64,000 nt of DNA from Bacillus zhangzhouensis (GCF_000715205.1 NZ_JOTP01000007.1:83143-147142), one strand, 5' to 3'; counted from the first letter of the stretch, positions 27,458 through 36,064 are shown. The notes: generated from the letters alone by a model not told the origin. A program made the numbers and translations.

Positions 27458-27488
27458 AAAGTCTACCGTTTAGGGTGGACTTTTTTCT
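27457..27488 (+). terminator. aroK terminator
   Basis: AGTCTACC and GGTGGACT (27460-27480, one G-T pair) form a stem followed by T6. Confidence 0.85.
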
Positions 27489-27531
27489 ATTAGATCATGA
27501 GTGGTGTTAAACAAACGTTTCATCACTCCTT

Positions 27532-27690
27532 GATGACTATCTCAGGAAACCGATAAAATAGAATTTGGCATGATGTACAATGAAATTGATGATGACTTAG
27601 AAAGAAAACCCGTTTTAGATCACGAGGCAGAAGAGATTGAAAAACGCATTTTGTTTCTTCCATGTTTGATGACAGATGAGAAAAAGAAGA
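27532..27690 (+). pseudogene. Decayed 3' fragment of nadE
   Basis: Aligns by eye with the last part of nadE (from about 15658). Shared runs include GTACAATGAAATTGATGAT, ACTTAGAA, AGATCACG, ATTGAAAAACGC and ATGTTTGATGAC in the same order and nearly the same spacing. A deletion removes about 29 bases before ATGTTTGATGAC, and the frame is broken. Roughly the last 60 codons of NadE are represented; the 5' part is absent. It follows aroK directly and marks the start of a second nadE-cargo-aroK unit. Confidence 0.85.
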
Positions 27691-27698
27691 GAAAAGTT

Positions 27699-27726
27699 GC
27701 CTTTTCAGAAATGAAGGGGCTTTTTT
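27699..27726 (+). terminator. Terminator after the nadE remnant
   Basis: GCCTTTTC (27699-27706) pairs with GAAGGGGC (27713-27720), including two G-T pairs, then T6. Probably the old terminator of the duplicated nadE. Confidence 0.6.
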
Positions 27727-27953
27727 CTGTAGATATGATTATGTTTTAACAATAAAAATGTTTTTATCCATTATTCGGAAGATAACCTTTTGAAAAAAGC
27801 AGTGATCATATTCCAACCAGCTAATGATGATGAGGTTTTTTTGTTGATGTGATAAACGAAATATATCCCTAATTTCTTTTTTTAGAAAAATAAAATAGTA
27901 TCTAAATTCCACTAATAGTTTTTTGAATTATTTTAATTTTATAAAAAATATTG

Positions 27954-28015
27954 TTGACATCTTCAACAATAACATTCTATGATTATTAACGTAAACGCTT
28001 ACCGTAAACGTTTAC
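27954..28015 (+). promoter_or_regulatory. Insert B promoter with tandem LacI-type operators
   Basis: TTGACA (27954-27959) and TATGAT (27978-27983) with an 18-bp spacer. Just downstream, GTAAACGCTTAC (27991-28002) and the perfect palindrome GTAAACGTTTAC (28004-28015) are LacI/GalR-type operators, placed to block initiation. The LacI-family gene of the same cluster is the likely binder. The 230 bp upstream (27727-27953) are AT-rich and show no gene. Confidence 0.8.
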
Positions 28016-28042
28016 TTAAATTAGGCGAGGAGGAATTTGTTT

Positions 28043-28990
28043 ATGAAACAGAAAGAAAAATGGAGTGGTGTATTCCCGGCTGTATTGATCCCTTTTAAAG
28101 AAGATTATTCAATTGATGAACCTGCATTTCGTGAGCTTGTCCGTTGGGTAGCAGGACACGAAGGCATTAATGGGATTGTTGTAAATGGACATACTGGAGA
28201 AATTATGACATTACTTCCTCATGAACGAGCTGAGGCTGTGCGTATCGCAGCTGACGAATTAAAAGGGGAAATTCCTGTCATCTCTGGTGTTTCTGCTGAA
28301 GGGACAATTGAAGCGATTCAACATGCAAAAGCTGTTGAAGAGGCTGGAGGAGAAGGTATACTTCTCATGCCGCCACATTCATGGCTTAGATTCGGTATGC
28401 AACCTGAGTCACCTGTTCAATTCTTTAGAGACGTTGCAGAAGCGATTGGTATTTCAATCATCGTACATCAATATCCAACATGGACAAAAACCTCTTATAC
28501 AACCAGCCAATTACTAGAAATGTCAAAAATTCCAAATGTCGTATCATTTAAAATCGGTCAAAGAGATATGGCTCAGTACGAAGTGGACGTTCGGGCATTG
28601 AAAAAGCATGCGCCCGATGTATCATTGCTTACGTGCCACGATGAATATTTATTGCCTACGTTAATTCAAGGTATTGATGGAGCGCTCGTTGGTTTTGGTT
28701 GTTTTGTGCCTGATTTAATTGCTGAACTTGTCAAATGTGTAAAAGAACAAGATCTAGTAGCCGCTAATAAAGTATACGATAGAATATTTGAACTAAAGCA
28801 TGCTGTATATAAAATGGATGAACCTTCATCTACATCTCATTTGCGGATGAAGGAAGCTATGTTCCAGCGAGGCTTGATAAGTAGTTCACTAGCTAGAAAG
28901 CCAGTATTACCTCTCACTAATGAGGAGAAAGATGAGATTCGCCAAGGCTTACAAAGAGTGGGTTTGCTCAAGGAAAATATCATTAAATAA
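28043..28990 (+). CDS. DapA/KDG-aldolase-family lyase
   Basis: 315-residue member of the dihydrodipicolinate synthase/N-acetylneuraminate lyase family, TIM-barrel class I aldolases or dehydratases acting on 2-oxo acids. The phosphate/carboxylate loop is NGHTGE at 49-53, the catalytic Tyr is in HQYPTW (Tyr144) and the Schiff-base Lys in VSFKIGQ (Lys170). Start at the ATG at 28043 after GAGGAGG. With a LacI regulator and an MFS carrier it forms a small catabolic cluster, so a sugar-acid aldolase or dehydratase role is more likely than lysine biosynthesis. Substrate unknown. Confidence 0.83.
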   Translation: MKQKEKWSGVFPAVLIPFKEDYSIDEPAFRELVRWVAGHEGINGIVVNGHTGEIMTLLPHERAEAVRIAADELKGEIPVISGVSAEGTIEAIQHAKAVEEAGGEGILLMPPHSWLRFGMQPESPVQFFRDVAEAIGISIIVHQYPTWTKTSYTTSQLLEMSKIPNVVSFKIGQRDMAQYEVDVRALKKHAPDVSLLTCHDEYLLPTLIQGIDGALVGFGCFVPDLIAELVKCVKEQDLVAANKVYDRIFELKHAVYKMDEPSSTSHLRMKEAMFQRGLISSSLARKPVLPLTNEEKDEIRQGLQRVGLLKENIIK

Positions 28991-29082
28991 AAACAAGTGA
29001 AGAGTGAATCCATTGATTTCATGATGAAGGTGAGTCAGGTTATAATAAAGAATAAAACAACAGACTCCCGGAGGTATGAAAT

Positions 29083-30093
29083 GTGGCAGTAAGTATTAAA
29101 GATGTAGCATTAAAAGCAGGTGTATCCATAGCCTCTGTTTCTCGAGTGTTGAGTGGTAAACCTGGAGTAGGTGCAAAAACGGCTGAAAGAATAAGGCAAG
29201 TTATCGATGAATTAGGCTATCGTCCTAATTTAGGAGCGAGAGGACTCGTCAAACGAAAAACTGGGAATATCGCTGTAGTGGTCCCTCGTGGTTCATATAT
29301 TTTGAATAATCCGTTTTTTTCAACGATTTTAGATGGTATAGCGAAAGAAATAGATCAAACGGAATTCAATTTGTTGATGTCATTTACGTCTGTACAACAA
29401 CAACGGTTGCTTGAAACGCAGGCTGTGGATGGAGCTATTCTATTTTCACCGAGAAATGAAGAATTAAGCATGGATTGGCTAAAAAGTTTAGCAATTCCTA
29501 TTATTGTAGTCGGAAGTTACCTGGAGGATTCTCCCTTCCCATGTGTGAGACCAGATGATGAAGAAGGGGTACGTCAATCAGTGACAGCCTTATTTAATAA
29601 AGGCCATCGAACCATTGGGCTTGTCAATGGTCCAATGAGTTCGATGCATAGTGTTAGGTATTACAAAGGATATGAAAGCACACTTAAATATTTAGGAATA
29701 CCATTTTCTAAGGAACTTGTATTTGAGTTGGATGAATTTGATGGGGGAAAAGTAGTAGAAGTGGTTTCTGAATTCTTAAAAGGAAACCAACACATGACTG
29801 GAGTTGTTTGCTCTTCGGATTTTTTGGCGATGGGGGTCATGAAAGCTGCAGATAACGCAAATGTGTCGATACCTCATGATTTGTCTGTCGTTGGTGCCGA
29901 TGATGTGCCTATTTCAAGTTTTCTTACGCCTTCTTTATCTTCTGTTCATGTAGATTTAATTGGGATGGGGAGAAAAGCAGTATCTATACTGACACAGTTG
30001 TTGGAAGAGAAGGAGTTAGAGAAGAAGGAATACATCTTTCCTATGCACTATGTAGATCGAGGCACTACAGGTACGCCAAAAATGAAAAGATAA
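29083..30093 (+). CDS. LacI-family regulator of insert B
   Basis: 336-residue LacI/GalR regulator. HTH and hinge begin at residue 3 (SIKDVALKAGVSIASVSRVL), and the effector domain ends with SSVHVD and a RGTTG C-terminal box. Start is GTG at 29083, 8 nt after GGAGG; the overlapping ATG two codons upstream is out of frame and stops at once. TATAAT at 29041-29046 suggests an own promoter. Probably represses the upstream aldolase gene at the twin GTAAACG-type operators. Confidence 0.86.
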   Translation: MAVSIKDVALKAGVSIASVSRVLSGKPGVGAKTAERIRQVIDELGYRPNLGARGLVKRKTGNIAVVVPRGSYILNNPFFSTILDGIAKEIDQTEFNLLMSFTSVQQQRLLETQAVDGAILFSPRNEELSMDWLKSLAIPIIVVGSYLEDSPFPCVRPDDEEGVRQSVTALFNKGHRTIGLVNGPMSSMHSVRYYKGYESTLKYLGIPFSKELVFELDEFDGGKVVEVVSEFLKGNQHMTGVVCSSDFLAMGVMKAADNANVSIPHDLSVVGADDVPISSFLTPSLSSVHVDLIGMGRKAVSILTQLLEEKELEKKEYIFPMHYVDRGTTGTPKMKR

Positions 30094-30141
30094 ATGCTGA
30101 AAACTCAAATGATCACCTCTAAAGTTTACTTTGCAATTTAA

Positions 30142-30155
30142 TGTAAGCGTTTTCT
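30142..30155. promoter_or_regulatory. Catabolite-responsive element (cre-like)
   Basis: TGTAAGCGTTTTCT, 61 bp before the MFS gene, fits the cre consensus WTGNAANCGNWNNCW (with the preceding A). Could bind CcpA or the local LacI regulator. Confidence 0.6.
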
Positions 30156-30215
30156 TAGAGGCGTGCTTCAGTATGTACTTTTGCATCATTTCCTCTATAT
30201 TAAGGAGGAGATAAA

Positions 30216-31592
30216 ATGACATCAGAATTCAATGAAAATATCGTATCTCAAGATAGAGAAGCTGGTGATAGAGCGTCACAATTATTGACTAGGATGGAGA
30301 GTGTTCCTTTTTCTCGATGGCATTTAAAGCCTCGTATCATTATGGGATCTGCCACTTTTTTTGATGCTTTTGATGCCCTGTCTTTAGCGTTTGTTCTCCC
30401 GGTTCTGATCGGACTATGGAATCTATCACCTGCTCAAATTGGTCTTCTTATTGGAGCTGGTTATATAGGACAAGCGATTGGTGCCATTTTCTTTGGGTGG
30501 TTAGCTGAAAAGTATGGTCGAGTATTTAGTGCAAAGTGGACGGTGTTCCTCATGTCAATCATGAGTATCGCCTGCGTTTTTTCTGGGAATTTTATGGCTC
30601 TTTTTATTTTTCGTTTTATACAAGGGATTGGGGTAGGAGGAGAAGTACCCGTGGCAGCATCATATATCAATGAGTTGTCTCGGGCGCAAGGAAGAGGTAG
30701 ATTCTTTATGCTTTATGAGATGATTTTTCCATTAGGATTAATGATCTCAGCTCAAATTGGCGCATTTATCGTGCCTAGCTTTGGGTGGAAATGGATGTTT
30801 TTAATTGGAGGCATTGGAGGATTAATCGTTTTTGTATTTTTTTTCATGCTGCGTGAATCCCCACGTTGGCTTATATCAAAAGGTAGGTTAGATGACGCAG
30901 AAAGAATTATTGAAGAAATTGAAGCAAGTACCGATAAACGAGTGCCTGTTCAGATGAAAGTATCTAGTAGTAATGCAAAAGGTGACTGGAAAGAACTATT
31001 TTCAACTTTTTACCGTAGGCGAACATTGATCGTATGGGGATTATGGTTTTCTGCCTACTTTGTGTCAAATGGTTTAAATAACTGGTTGCCGAGTCTTTAT
31101 AATACAGTGTATCATTTGCCAGTTGAGGACTCGCTTAGAGCTGCATCGATAACAAACATTTTACAAACAATTGGGGTATTTGCATGTGCATTTTTAATCG
31201 ATAAGGTGGGACGAAAGCGTTGGGCAACCATTGCTTTTATGATAACAGGTGCTTTATTAACTGCTTTATGGATTAACGGAGCAAGTTCCCCAGAAAGTGT
31301 TATTTTTTTAGGCTCTGCTGCGTACGGTATGATGGGGACAATTACAGTTCTTCTATATTTATATACACCTGAAATTTATCCAACACGTATGAGGGTTATT
31401 GGAACAGCATTTGCAACAGCTTGGCTAAGATTAGCTTCAGCGATAGCTCCAATTATGATTGGTTTTATTTTAGAGGTGAGTGGTGTTTCAACCATTTTCA
31501 TTCTCTTTGCAAGTGTTACCGTGATTGGGGCGATCCTTGCTTTTAAAATGATAGAAACGCGAGAGAAAGTATTAGAGGACATTGCACCGTAA
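30216..31592 (+). CDS. MFS transporter (sugar/aromatic-acid porter type)
   Basis: 458-residue major-facilitator carrier with twelve helices. GWLAEKYGR near 90 and RFIQGIGVGGEVPVAASYINE near 130 are typical of the sugar porter/aromatic-acid:proton symporter group, and ESPRWLISKGR near 210 and PEIYPTRMR near 387 are sugar-porter signatures. AAGGAGGAG precedes the ATG. Third gene of insert B and likely importer of the compound split by the DapA-family enzyme. A cre-like site lies just upstream. Confidence 0.85.
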   Translation: MTSEFNENIVSQDREAGDRASQLLTRMESVPFSRWHLKPRIIMGSATFFDAFDALSLAFVLPVLIGLWNLSPAQIGLLIGAGYIGQAIGAIFFGWLAEKYGRVFSAKWTVFLMSIMSIACVFSGNFMALFIFRFIQGIGVGGEVPVAASYINELSRAQGRGRFFMLYEMIFPLGLMISAQIGAFIVPSFGWKWMFLIGGIGGLIVFVFFFMLRESPRWLISKGRLDDAERIIEEIEASTDKRVPVQMKVSSSNAKGDWKELFSTFYRRRTLIVWGLWFSAYFVSNGLNNWLPSLYNTVYHLPVEDSLRAASITNILQTIGVFACAFLIDKVGRKRWATIAFMITGALLTALWINGASSPESVIFLGSAAYGMMGTITVLLYLYTPEIYPTRMRVIGTAFATAWLRLASAIAPIMIGFILEVSGVSTIFILFASVTVIGAILAFKMIETREKVLEDIAP

Positions 31593-31613
31593 TTCATGCA
31601 TGTGATAAAAGCC

Positions 31614-31700
31614 GAGGCTTGATTGAAGTGTGTCGTGAAATATATGCCCTTCATAAAGGACTAATTATATTGTGGACACGGCTGGGATTTATACTCGAAA
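31614..31700 (+). pseudogene. Decayed 3' fragment of aroK
   Basis: Aligns by eye with the aroK 3' end. Shared runs are TATGCCCTTCATAA, AATTATATTGTGGACAC and GGCTGGGATTTATACTCGAA followed by the stop and terminator; about 40 internal bases are missing. Similarity continues past the terminator to TTAAACAAACGTTT (31746-31759 and 27506-27520). No 5' part of aroK is present. It ends the second nadE-cargo-aroK unit. Confidence 0.88.
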
Positions 31701-31702
31701 TA

Positions 31703-31730
31703 AAAAGTCTACTCAATGGTAGACTTTTTT
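31703..31730. terminator. Terminator of the aroK remnant
   Basis: AAAAGTCTAC (31703-31712) pairs with GTAGACTTTT (31719-31728). It has a T6 tail and an A-rich lead, so it may also serve the convergent hydrolase gene. Confidence 0.8.
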
Positions 31731-31783
31731 CTATATAGAAAAGGGTTAAACAAACGTTTAATGAAACACGAAGATTTCGTTTT

Positions 31784-32569
31784 TTAATATAAGTCCAGAC
31801 GCTGATCTGTCATGACAGGAATTTGTTGTCTCACTTCATCCACTAGCTCAAGCTCAATTTCTGCATAATAAATGTCTTCGTCATGGCTTGTTTCAAGCAG
31901 GATACGGCCGAGTGGGTCAATCACCATGGAATGTCCAGGGAATTCAGTGTCCCTGCTTGTGCCCGTCCGGTTGACAGCAATCATAAATGATTGGTTTTCG
32001 ATCGCTCTTGCGATGAGCAGGCTGCGCCAATGGTCCACTCTTGCTGACGGCCATTGGGCGGTATTGACGAGCACTTTCGCACCTTTGTTCACAAGTGTTC
32101 TGGAAAGCTGCGGGAAGCGGAGATCATAGCAGATCATTGCGCCGATCTTCACATCTTCACCATAGTCAAATAAACCAAGCTGATCACCAGCGGTTAAATA
32201 GTTGTGCTCATCCATTAAGCGGAATAAATGAATTTTATTATAATCTAATACAAGCTCACCTTGACGGTTAAACACATACATTGTATTAGTGGTGTCTTTA
32301 TTTTCTGTACGCTTATTCAATATACTTCCTGCGATGAGATACACTTGGTGTTTGCGGGCAAAGGAAGAGAAGAGCTGTTTTGTACGTTCTCCGTTTACAT
32401 CGGCAAGCTGATCTGCCTGTTCTAGCGCATATCCGGTATTCCACATTTCGGGTAAAATGATCAGGTCAGGCTGCTCGCGGACCGCTTCTTCTAAAAACGC
32501 TTCTGCTTTTTGAAAGTTCACTTTAGGTTCTCCAATTTGTACATCCATTTGGATAAGGGCGATTTTCAT
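31784..32569 (-). CDS. mtnU: Nitrilase-superfamily carbon-nitrogen hydrolase, omega-amidase-like
   Basis: 261-residue amidohydrolase with the complete nitrilase Glu-Lys-Cys triad: Glu41 (LPEMWN), Lys112 (YNKIHLF) and Cys147 (MICYDLRFP). The size and the KIHLF/CYDLRFP wording fit omega-amidases of the Nit2/MtnU group, which hydrolyse the amide of alpha-ketoglutaramate or its methionine-salvage analogue. The mtnU symbol is a tentative match; no methionine-salvage genes are next to it. AAAGGAGG precedes the ATG. It stands alone, just outside the duplicated region. Confidence 0.72.
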   Translation of the reverse strand: MKIALIQMDVQIGEPKVNFQKAEAFLEEAVREQPDLIILPEMWNTGYALEQADQLADVNGERTKQLFSSFARKHQVYLIAGSILNKRTENKDTTNTMYVFNRQGELVLDYNKIHLFRLMDEHNYLTAGDQLGLFDYGEDVKIGAMICYDLRFPQLSRTLVNKGAKVLVNTAQWPSARVDHWRSLLIARAIENQSFMIAVNRTGTSRDTEFPGHSMVIDPLGRILLETSHDEDIYYAEIELELVDEVRQQIPVMTDQRLDLY

Positions 32570-32607
32570 AGGGGTTCCTCCTTTTTTCGCTATATGTCAT
32601 GTGAAAA

Positions 32608-32635
32608 TTCATGAACGATCGATCATCTTCATGAA
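32608..32635. repeat. Twin TTCATGAA palindromes
   Basis: TTCATGAA at 32608-32615 and 32628-32635, exactly 20 bp apart, lie between the divergent hydrolase and esterase genes. Possible operator pair; no regulator gene is nearby. Confidence 0.4.
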
Positions 32636-32770
32636 TATATGTATAGAATGATTCTGCCTGAGAACATCTAGTCTTCATGGCCAGTTTCTTTATCATAAAG
32701 GTTTCCATCATCTTTGCCAATAGAAATGTCAGAAGGTTTTGTTAAATGACTTTCTCGATCGAGAAATGAG

Positions 32771-32779
32771 TGTTATGAT
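32771..32779 (+). promoter_or_regulatory. cah extended -10 promoter
   Basis: TGTTATGAT (TGN-TATGAT), 37 bp before the esterase start. Confidence 0.5.
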
Positions 32780-32815
32780 ACATATAACTAATAAAACAAA
32801 GGGGAATAGTAGGTT

Positions 32816-33772
32816 ATGCAATTGTTCGATTTATCACTAGAAGAGCTAAAAGAATATAAACCAAAGAAAACAGCACGTCCTGATTTCTCAGACTTTTGGA
32901 AGGCATCGCTCGAAGAACTGCGTCAAGTGGAGGCAGATCCAGCGCTTGAAGCTTATGACTATCCAGTGAAAGGGGTCAAGGTGTACCGCCTGACGTATCA
33001 AAGCTTTGGACATTCTCGAATTGAAGGCTGGTACGCGGTACCAGATCAATCAGGTCCGCATCCAGCGCTCGTTCGTTTTCATGGCTATAATGCCAGCTAT
33101 GATGGCGGCATTCACGACATCGTCAACTGGGCGCTGCATGGCTATGCAACATTTGGTATGCTCGTCCGCGGTCAAGGCGGCAGTGAAGATCAGGCAGTGA
33201 CACCAGGCGGTCACGCTTTGGGATGGATGACAAAAGGCATTTTATCCAAGGAGACTTACTATTATCGCGGCGTTTATTTAGATGCCGTTCGTGCACTCGA
33301 AGTGGTTCAATCCTTCCCCGAAGTAGATGAACACCGAATCGGCGTGATTGGAGGAAGTCAGGGAGGTGCATTAGCGGTAGCCGCTGCAGCCCTTTCAGAC
33401 ATTCCGAAGGTCGTAGCAGCAGATTATCCTTACTTATCAAACTTCGAGCGTGCAGTGGATGTGGCATTGGAGCAGCCTTATTTAGAAATCAATTCGTACT
33501 TTCGGAGAAATAGTGATCCGGAAGCGGAGGAAAAGGCATTTGAGACATTAAGCTATTTTGATTTAATCAATTTAGCTGGATGGGTGAAACAGCCAACATT
33601 GATGGCGATCGGTCTGATTGACAAAATAACCCCGCCATCTACTGTGTTTGCGGCATACAACCATTTAGAAACAGATAAAGACTTGAAGGTGTATCGCTAT
33701 TTTGGACACGAATATATCCCGGCTTTTCAAACAGAGAAGCTCGCCTTCTTACAAAAGCATTTGCTCAAATAA
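32816..33772 (+). CDS. cah: Cephalosporin-C deacetylase / acetylxylan esterase
   Basis: 318-residue carbohydrate-esterase family 7 alpha/beta hydrolase that deacetylates xylo-oligosaccharides and cephalosporin C. The complete triad is visible: Ser181 in GGSQGG, Asp269 in GLIDK and His298 in FGHEY. The RGQGGS oxyanion region is at 118-123. No signal peptide, consistent with intracellular use of imported acetylated sugars. Length is that of the B. subtilis and B. pumilus enzymes, and those catalytic positions agree with what I recall of the B. pumilus esterase. Ends at a bidirectional terminator. Confidence 0.95.
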   Translation: MQLFDLSLEELKEYKPKKTARPDFSDFWKASLEELRQVEADPALEAYDYPVKGVKVYRLTYQSFGHSRIEGWYAVPDQSGPHPALVRFHGYNASYDGGIHDIVNWALHGYATFGMLVRGQGGSEDQAVTPGGHALGWMTKGILSKETYYYRGVYLDAVRALEVVQSFPEVDEHRIGVIGGSQGGALAVAAAALSDIPKVVAADYPYLSNFERAVDVALEQPYLEINSYFRRNSDPEAEEKAFETLSYFDLINLAGWVKQPTLMAIGLIDKITPPSTVFAAYNHLETDKDLKVYRYFGHEYIPAFQTEKLAFLQKHLLK

Positions 33773-33779
33773 AAGAAAA

Positions 33780-33808
33780 AAGAGGCCGCTCTAGGAGGGC
33801 CTCTTTTT
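33780..33808. terminator. Terminator after cah
   Basis: AGAGGCC (33781-33787) pairs with GGCCTCT (33798-33804), followed by T6 and preceded by an A run. Confidence 0.8.
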
Positions 33809-34122
33809 TAATAACTCGTATTCTGTCTCGTTTTCTCATCAGGCACTAACGCCGTGATAATGAGGGCAAGAGCTGTGATGATATGAAGGATGAATCCGAG
33901 TATCGGAATCCAGGCGAGGCATGATGTGACAATTCCGATGATACTTCCAATCATTGGTCCTTGGTCTCGCTTCGATAAGACGAGTGTGATAATATGCAGA
34001 ATAAGCATGACCATGAGCGGTGAATAACCATTGCTGATAACAAATAATCCTCCAATCACAGGGATGGCAAGACAAGCTTCAAAAATTCCGGTGATCCATT
34101 TCATGATGCGAGATATAGACAT
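33808..34122 (-). CDS. Small three-helix membrane protein
   Basis: 104-residue hydrophobic protein with about three membrane segments and a short charged tail (DEKTRQNTSY). I do not recognise the family. Start at the ATG at 34122, 9 nt after AAAGGAG; the in-frame TTG at 34131 lies too close to that site. Divergent from ycgL, 59 bp apart, and convergent with cah. Confidence 0.7.
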   Translation of the reverse strand: MSISRIMKWITGIFEACLAIPVIGGLFVISNGYSPLMVMLILHIITLVLSKRDQGPMIGSIIGIVTSCLAWIPILGFILHIITALALIITALVPDEKTRQNTSY

Positions 34123-34181
34123 CAGGTCCAACTCCTTTTTTTATATGTCTTATTCGTATTTTCCCAAAACGTGAAGAAGTC

Positions 34182-34985
34182 ATGCAGAATTCTATAGAAA
34201 GAGTTGGTGGACGCTTGAGAGAGAGAATTAAGGAAGAGCTGAAAATCATCGAAGAAACGTATGACGTAAAGATTTGCCTCGCAGTCGAATCAGGCAGCAG
34301 GGCATGGGGATTTCCTTCGACTGATAGTGATTATGATGTTCGTTTTTTATACGTTCCTCGGAAGGAATGGTATTGGGCGATGGAAGAGCATCGTGATGTC
34401 ATTGAACGGCCGATTGATGACATGCTTGATATAAGCGGCTGGGAGCTTAGAAAGGCGCTGCGCTTATTCAATAAGTCGAATCCGTCCATCATGGAATGGC
34501 TGTCTTCTGACATCATCTATGCTGAATCCTTCTCGTTGGCAAAGCAGCTAAGAAACTTAAAGGATCGAGCCTTTTATCCTGCAGCTTTGATGTATCACTA
34601 TCTCAATATGGCGAAGCGGAATGAGAGTCAATATTTACGAGGAGAGCAAGTCCGAATCAAGAAGTATTTTTATGTACTTCGTCCGCTGCTTGCCTGTCAG
34701 TGGATTGAACGCTACCGGACGGTTCCGCCGATGGATTTTCATGAATTGCTGAAAGAGCTTGTGGAGGATGGACCGCTTTTAACTGAAATTCATGAACTGC
34801 TCAAACGCAAAATGGACGGTGTAGAGATAGATGTAGAGAACCGTCTTGCGCATGTCCATCCATTTATCGACAAAGGGCTGGCTCACTTTCATGAATTGGT
34901 GAAAAGCTACAATCAGCCGAAAGACAATCTAACTGAAGAATTAAATGAGCTACTGCAGTCTACCCTTGATGAGGTATGGGCGTAA
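34182..34985 (+). CDS. ycgL: Nucleotidyltransferase-fold protein (YcgL)
   Basis: 267-residue protein with an N-terminal minimal nucleotidyltransferase domain: AVESGSRAWGF then SDYDVRF near 37-57, the GS and DxD elements binding metal and nucleotide. A helical C-terminal part follows. In B. subtilis YcgL lies just before the put operon, as here. Cellular role unknown; related proteins are called RNA-repair-associated nucleotidyltransferases. The ATG at 34182 has only a weak GAAGAAG site, and a slightly later start is possible. A strong terminator follows. Confidence 0.82.
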   Translation: MQNSIERVGGRLRERIKEELKIIEETYDVKICLAVESGSRAWGFPSTDSDYDVRFLYVPRKEWYWAMEEHRDVIERPIDDMLDISGWELRKALRLFNKSNPSIMEWLSSDIIYAESFSLAKQLRNLKDRAFYPAALMYHYLNMAKRNESQYLRGEQVRIKKYFYVLRPLLACQWIERYRTVPPMDFHELLKELVEDGPLLTEIHELLKRKMDGVEIDVENRLAHVHPFIDKGLAHFHELVKSYNQPKDNLTEELNELLQSTLDEVWA

Positions 34986-34991
34986 GTGATC

Positions 34992-35023
34992 AAGAGCCAG
35001 CCGATTAGCGGCTGGCTCTTTTT
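34992..35023 (+). terminator. Terminator after ycgL
   Basis: AAGAGCCAGCCG and CGGCTGGCTCTT form an 11-12-bp stem around ATTAG, with T5. Confidence 0.85.
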
Positions 35024-35146
35024 GATCTCTTATTGTGATAAAACCACAAAAAAAGTCAGAATTTTTGTCATCTTCAAATATTGTAGCGGACAGCTCATGA
35101 GCCTTACAATAAAGACATAGCTTACAAAGAGTGGGAGGTGCCCTTT

Positions 35147-36064
35147 ATGGAGTCGGTCACAAGAAATTTCTTCTTGTTTTTGTCAAAGAGCAGTCTCTTG
35201 AACCATATTGCTCGTAATTGGGGAAGTGCTGTTGCATCAAAGAAAATCATCGGTGGGAAGGATTTTGAAAGCGCTATTCCTGTCATCAAACGATTAAATG
35301 AACAAGGTATGGCTGTAACGGTCGATCACCTTGGTGAGTTTGTCACAAAGGCAGAGATTGCAAATGAGCGGACGAATGAATGTATTCAAACCATTCAGCG
35401 AATTGCAGAGGCGAAACTCAATTCCCACGTATCACTCAAAATGACGTCACTTGGCTTGGATATTGACGATGACCTTGTGTATCGCAATATGAAAAGCATT
35501 TTAGATACGGCAGAGAAACACCGTATCATGGTAACAATCGATATGGAGGATGAACAGCGCTGTCAAAAAACGCTGGACATATTTAAAGAGATGAAATCTC
35601 AATATGAGTATGTCAGTACGGTCTTGCAGGCGTATTTGTACAGAACAGAAAAGGATCTTGATGACCTAAATGAGTTACAGCCATTTTTAAGACTTGTAAA
35701 GGGTGCCTATAAGGAATCCGCCGAGGTGGCGTATCCAAACAAAAAAGACGTCGATCAGAATTATCAAAAGCTGATCGAAAAGCAATTACTCACAGGGAAT
35801 TATACAGCCATTGCGACTCACGACGATCAAATGATCGAGTTCACGAAACATATTGTGAAAAAACACAACATACAGACAAGTCAATTCGAATTTCAAATGC
35901 TGTATGGCATGAGATCAGAAACGCAGCAGGCGCTTGTGAAAGAAGGCTATCAAATGAGGGTCTATACCCCGTATGGACGAGAGTGGTATGGCTACTACAT
36001 GAGACGTCTTGCAGAACGGCCGGCAAACATTGCATTTGCTTTAAAAGGGATGACGAGAAAATAA
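35147..36064 (+). CDS. putB: Proline dehydrogenase PutB
   Basis: 305-residue FAD-dependent proline dehydrogenase, oxidising proline to pyrroline-5-carboxylate at the membrane. The beta/alpha-barrel motifs include VDHLGE near 65, LKMTSLGLDID near 104, RLVKGAYKESAE near 186 with the FAD-contact residues, and the C-terminal YGREWYGYYMRRLAERP with the two substrate-binding arginines. Start at the ATG at 35147 after GGGAGGTG; the in-frame GTG at 35138 is part of that site. TTGTAG/TACAAT around 35081-35110 may be the promoter. Co-transcribed with putC 23 nt on. Confidence 0.94.
   Translation: MESVTRNFFLFLSKSSLLNHIARNWGSAVASKKIIGGKDFESAIPVIKRLNEQGMAVTVDHLGEFVTKAEIANERTNECIQTIQRIAEAKLNSHVSLKMTSLGLDIDDDLVYRNMKSILDTAEKHRIMVTIDMEDEQRCQKTLDIFKEMKSQYEYVSTVLQAYLYRTEKDLDDLNELQPFLRLVKGAYKESAEVAYPNKKDVDQNYQKLIEKQLLTGNYTAIATHDDQMIEFTKHIVKKHNIQTSQFEFQMLYGMRSETQQALVKEGYQMRVYTPYGREWYGYYMRRLAERPANIAFALKGMTRK

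Noticed and set aside
27506..27522. TTAAACAAACGTTT as a cre or LacI operator (also at 31746-31759)
   Set aside because: The two arms are not symmetric around a CG centre as in cre. Its occurrence at both places is explained by the aroK downstream duplication.
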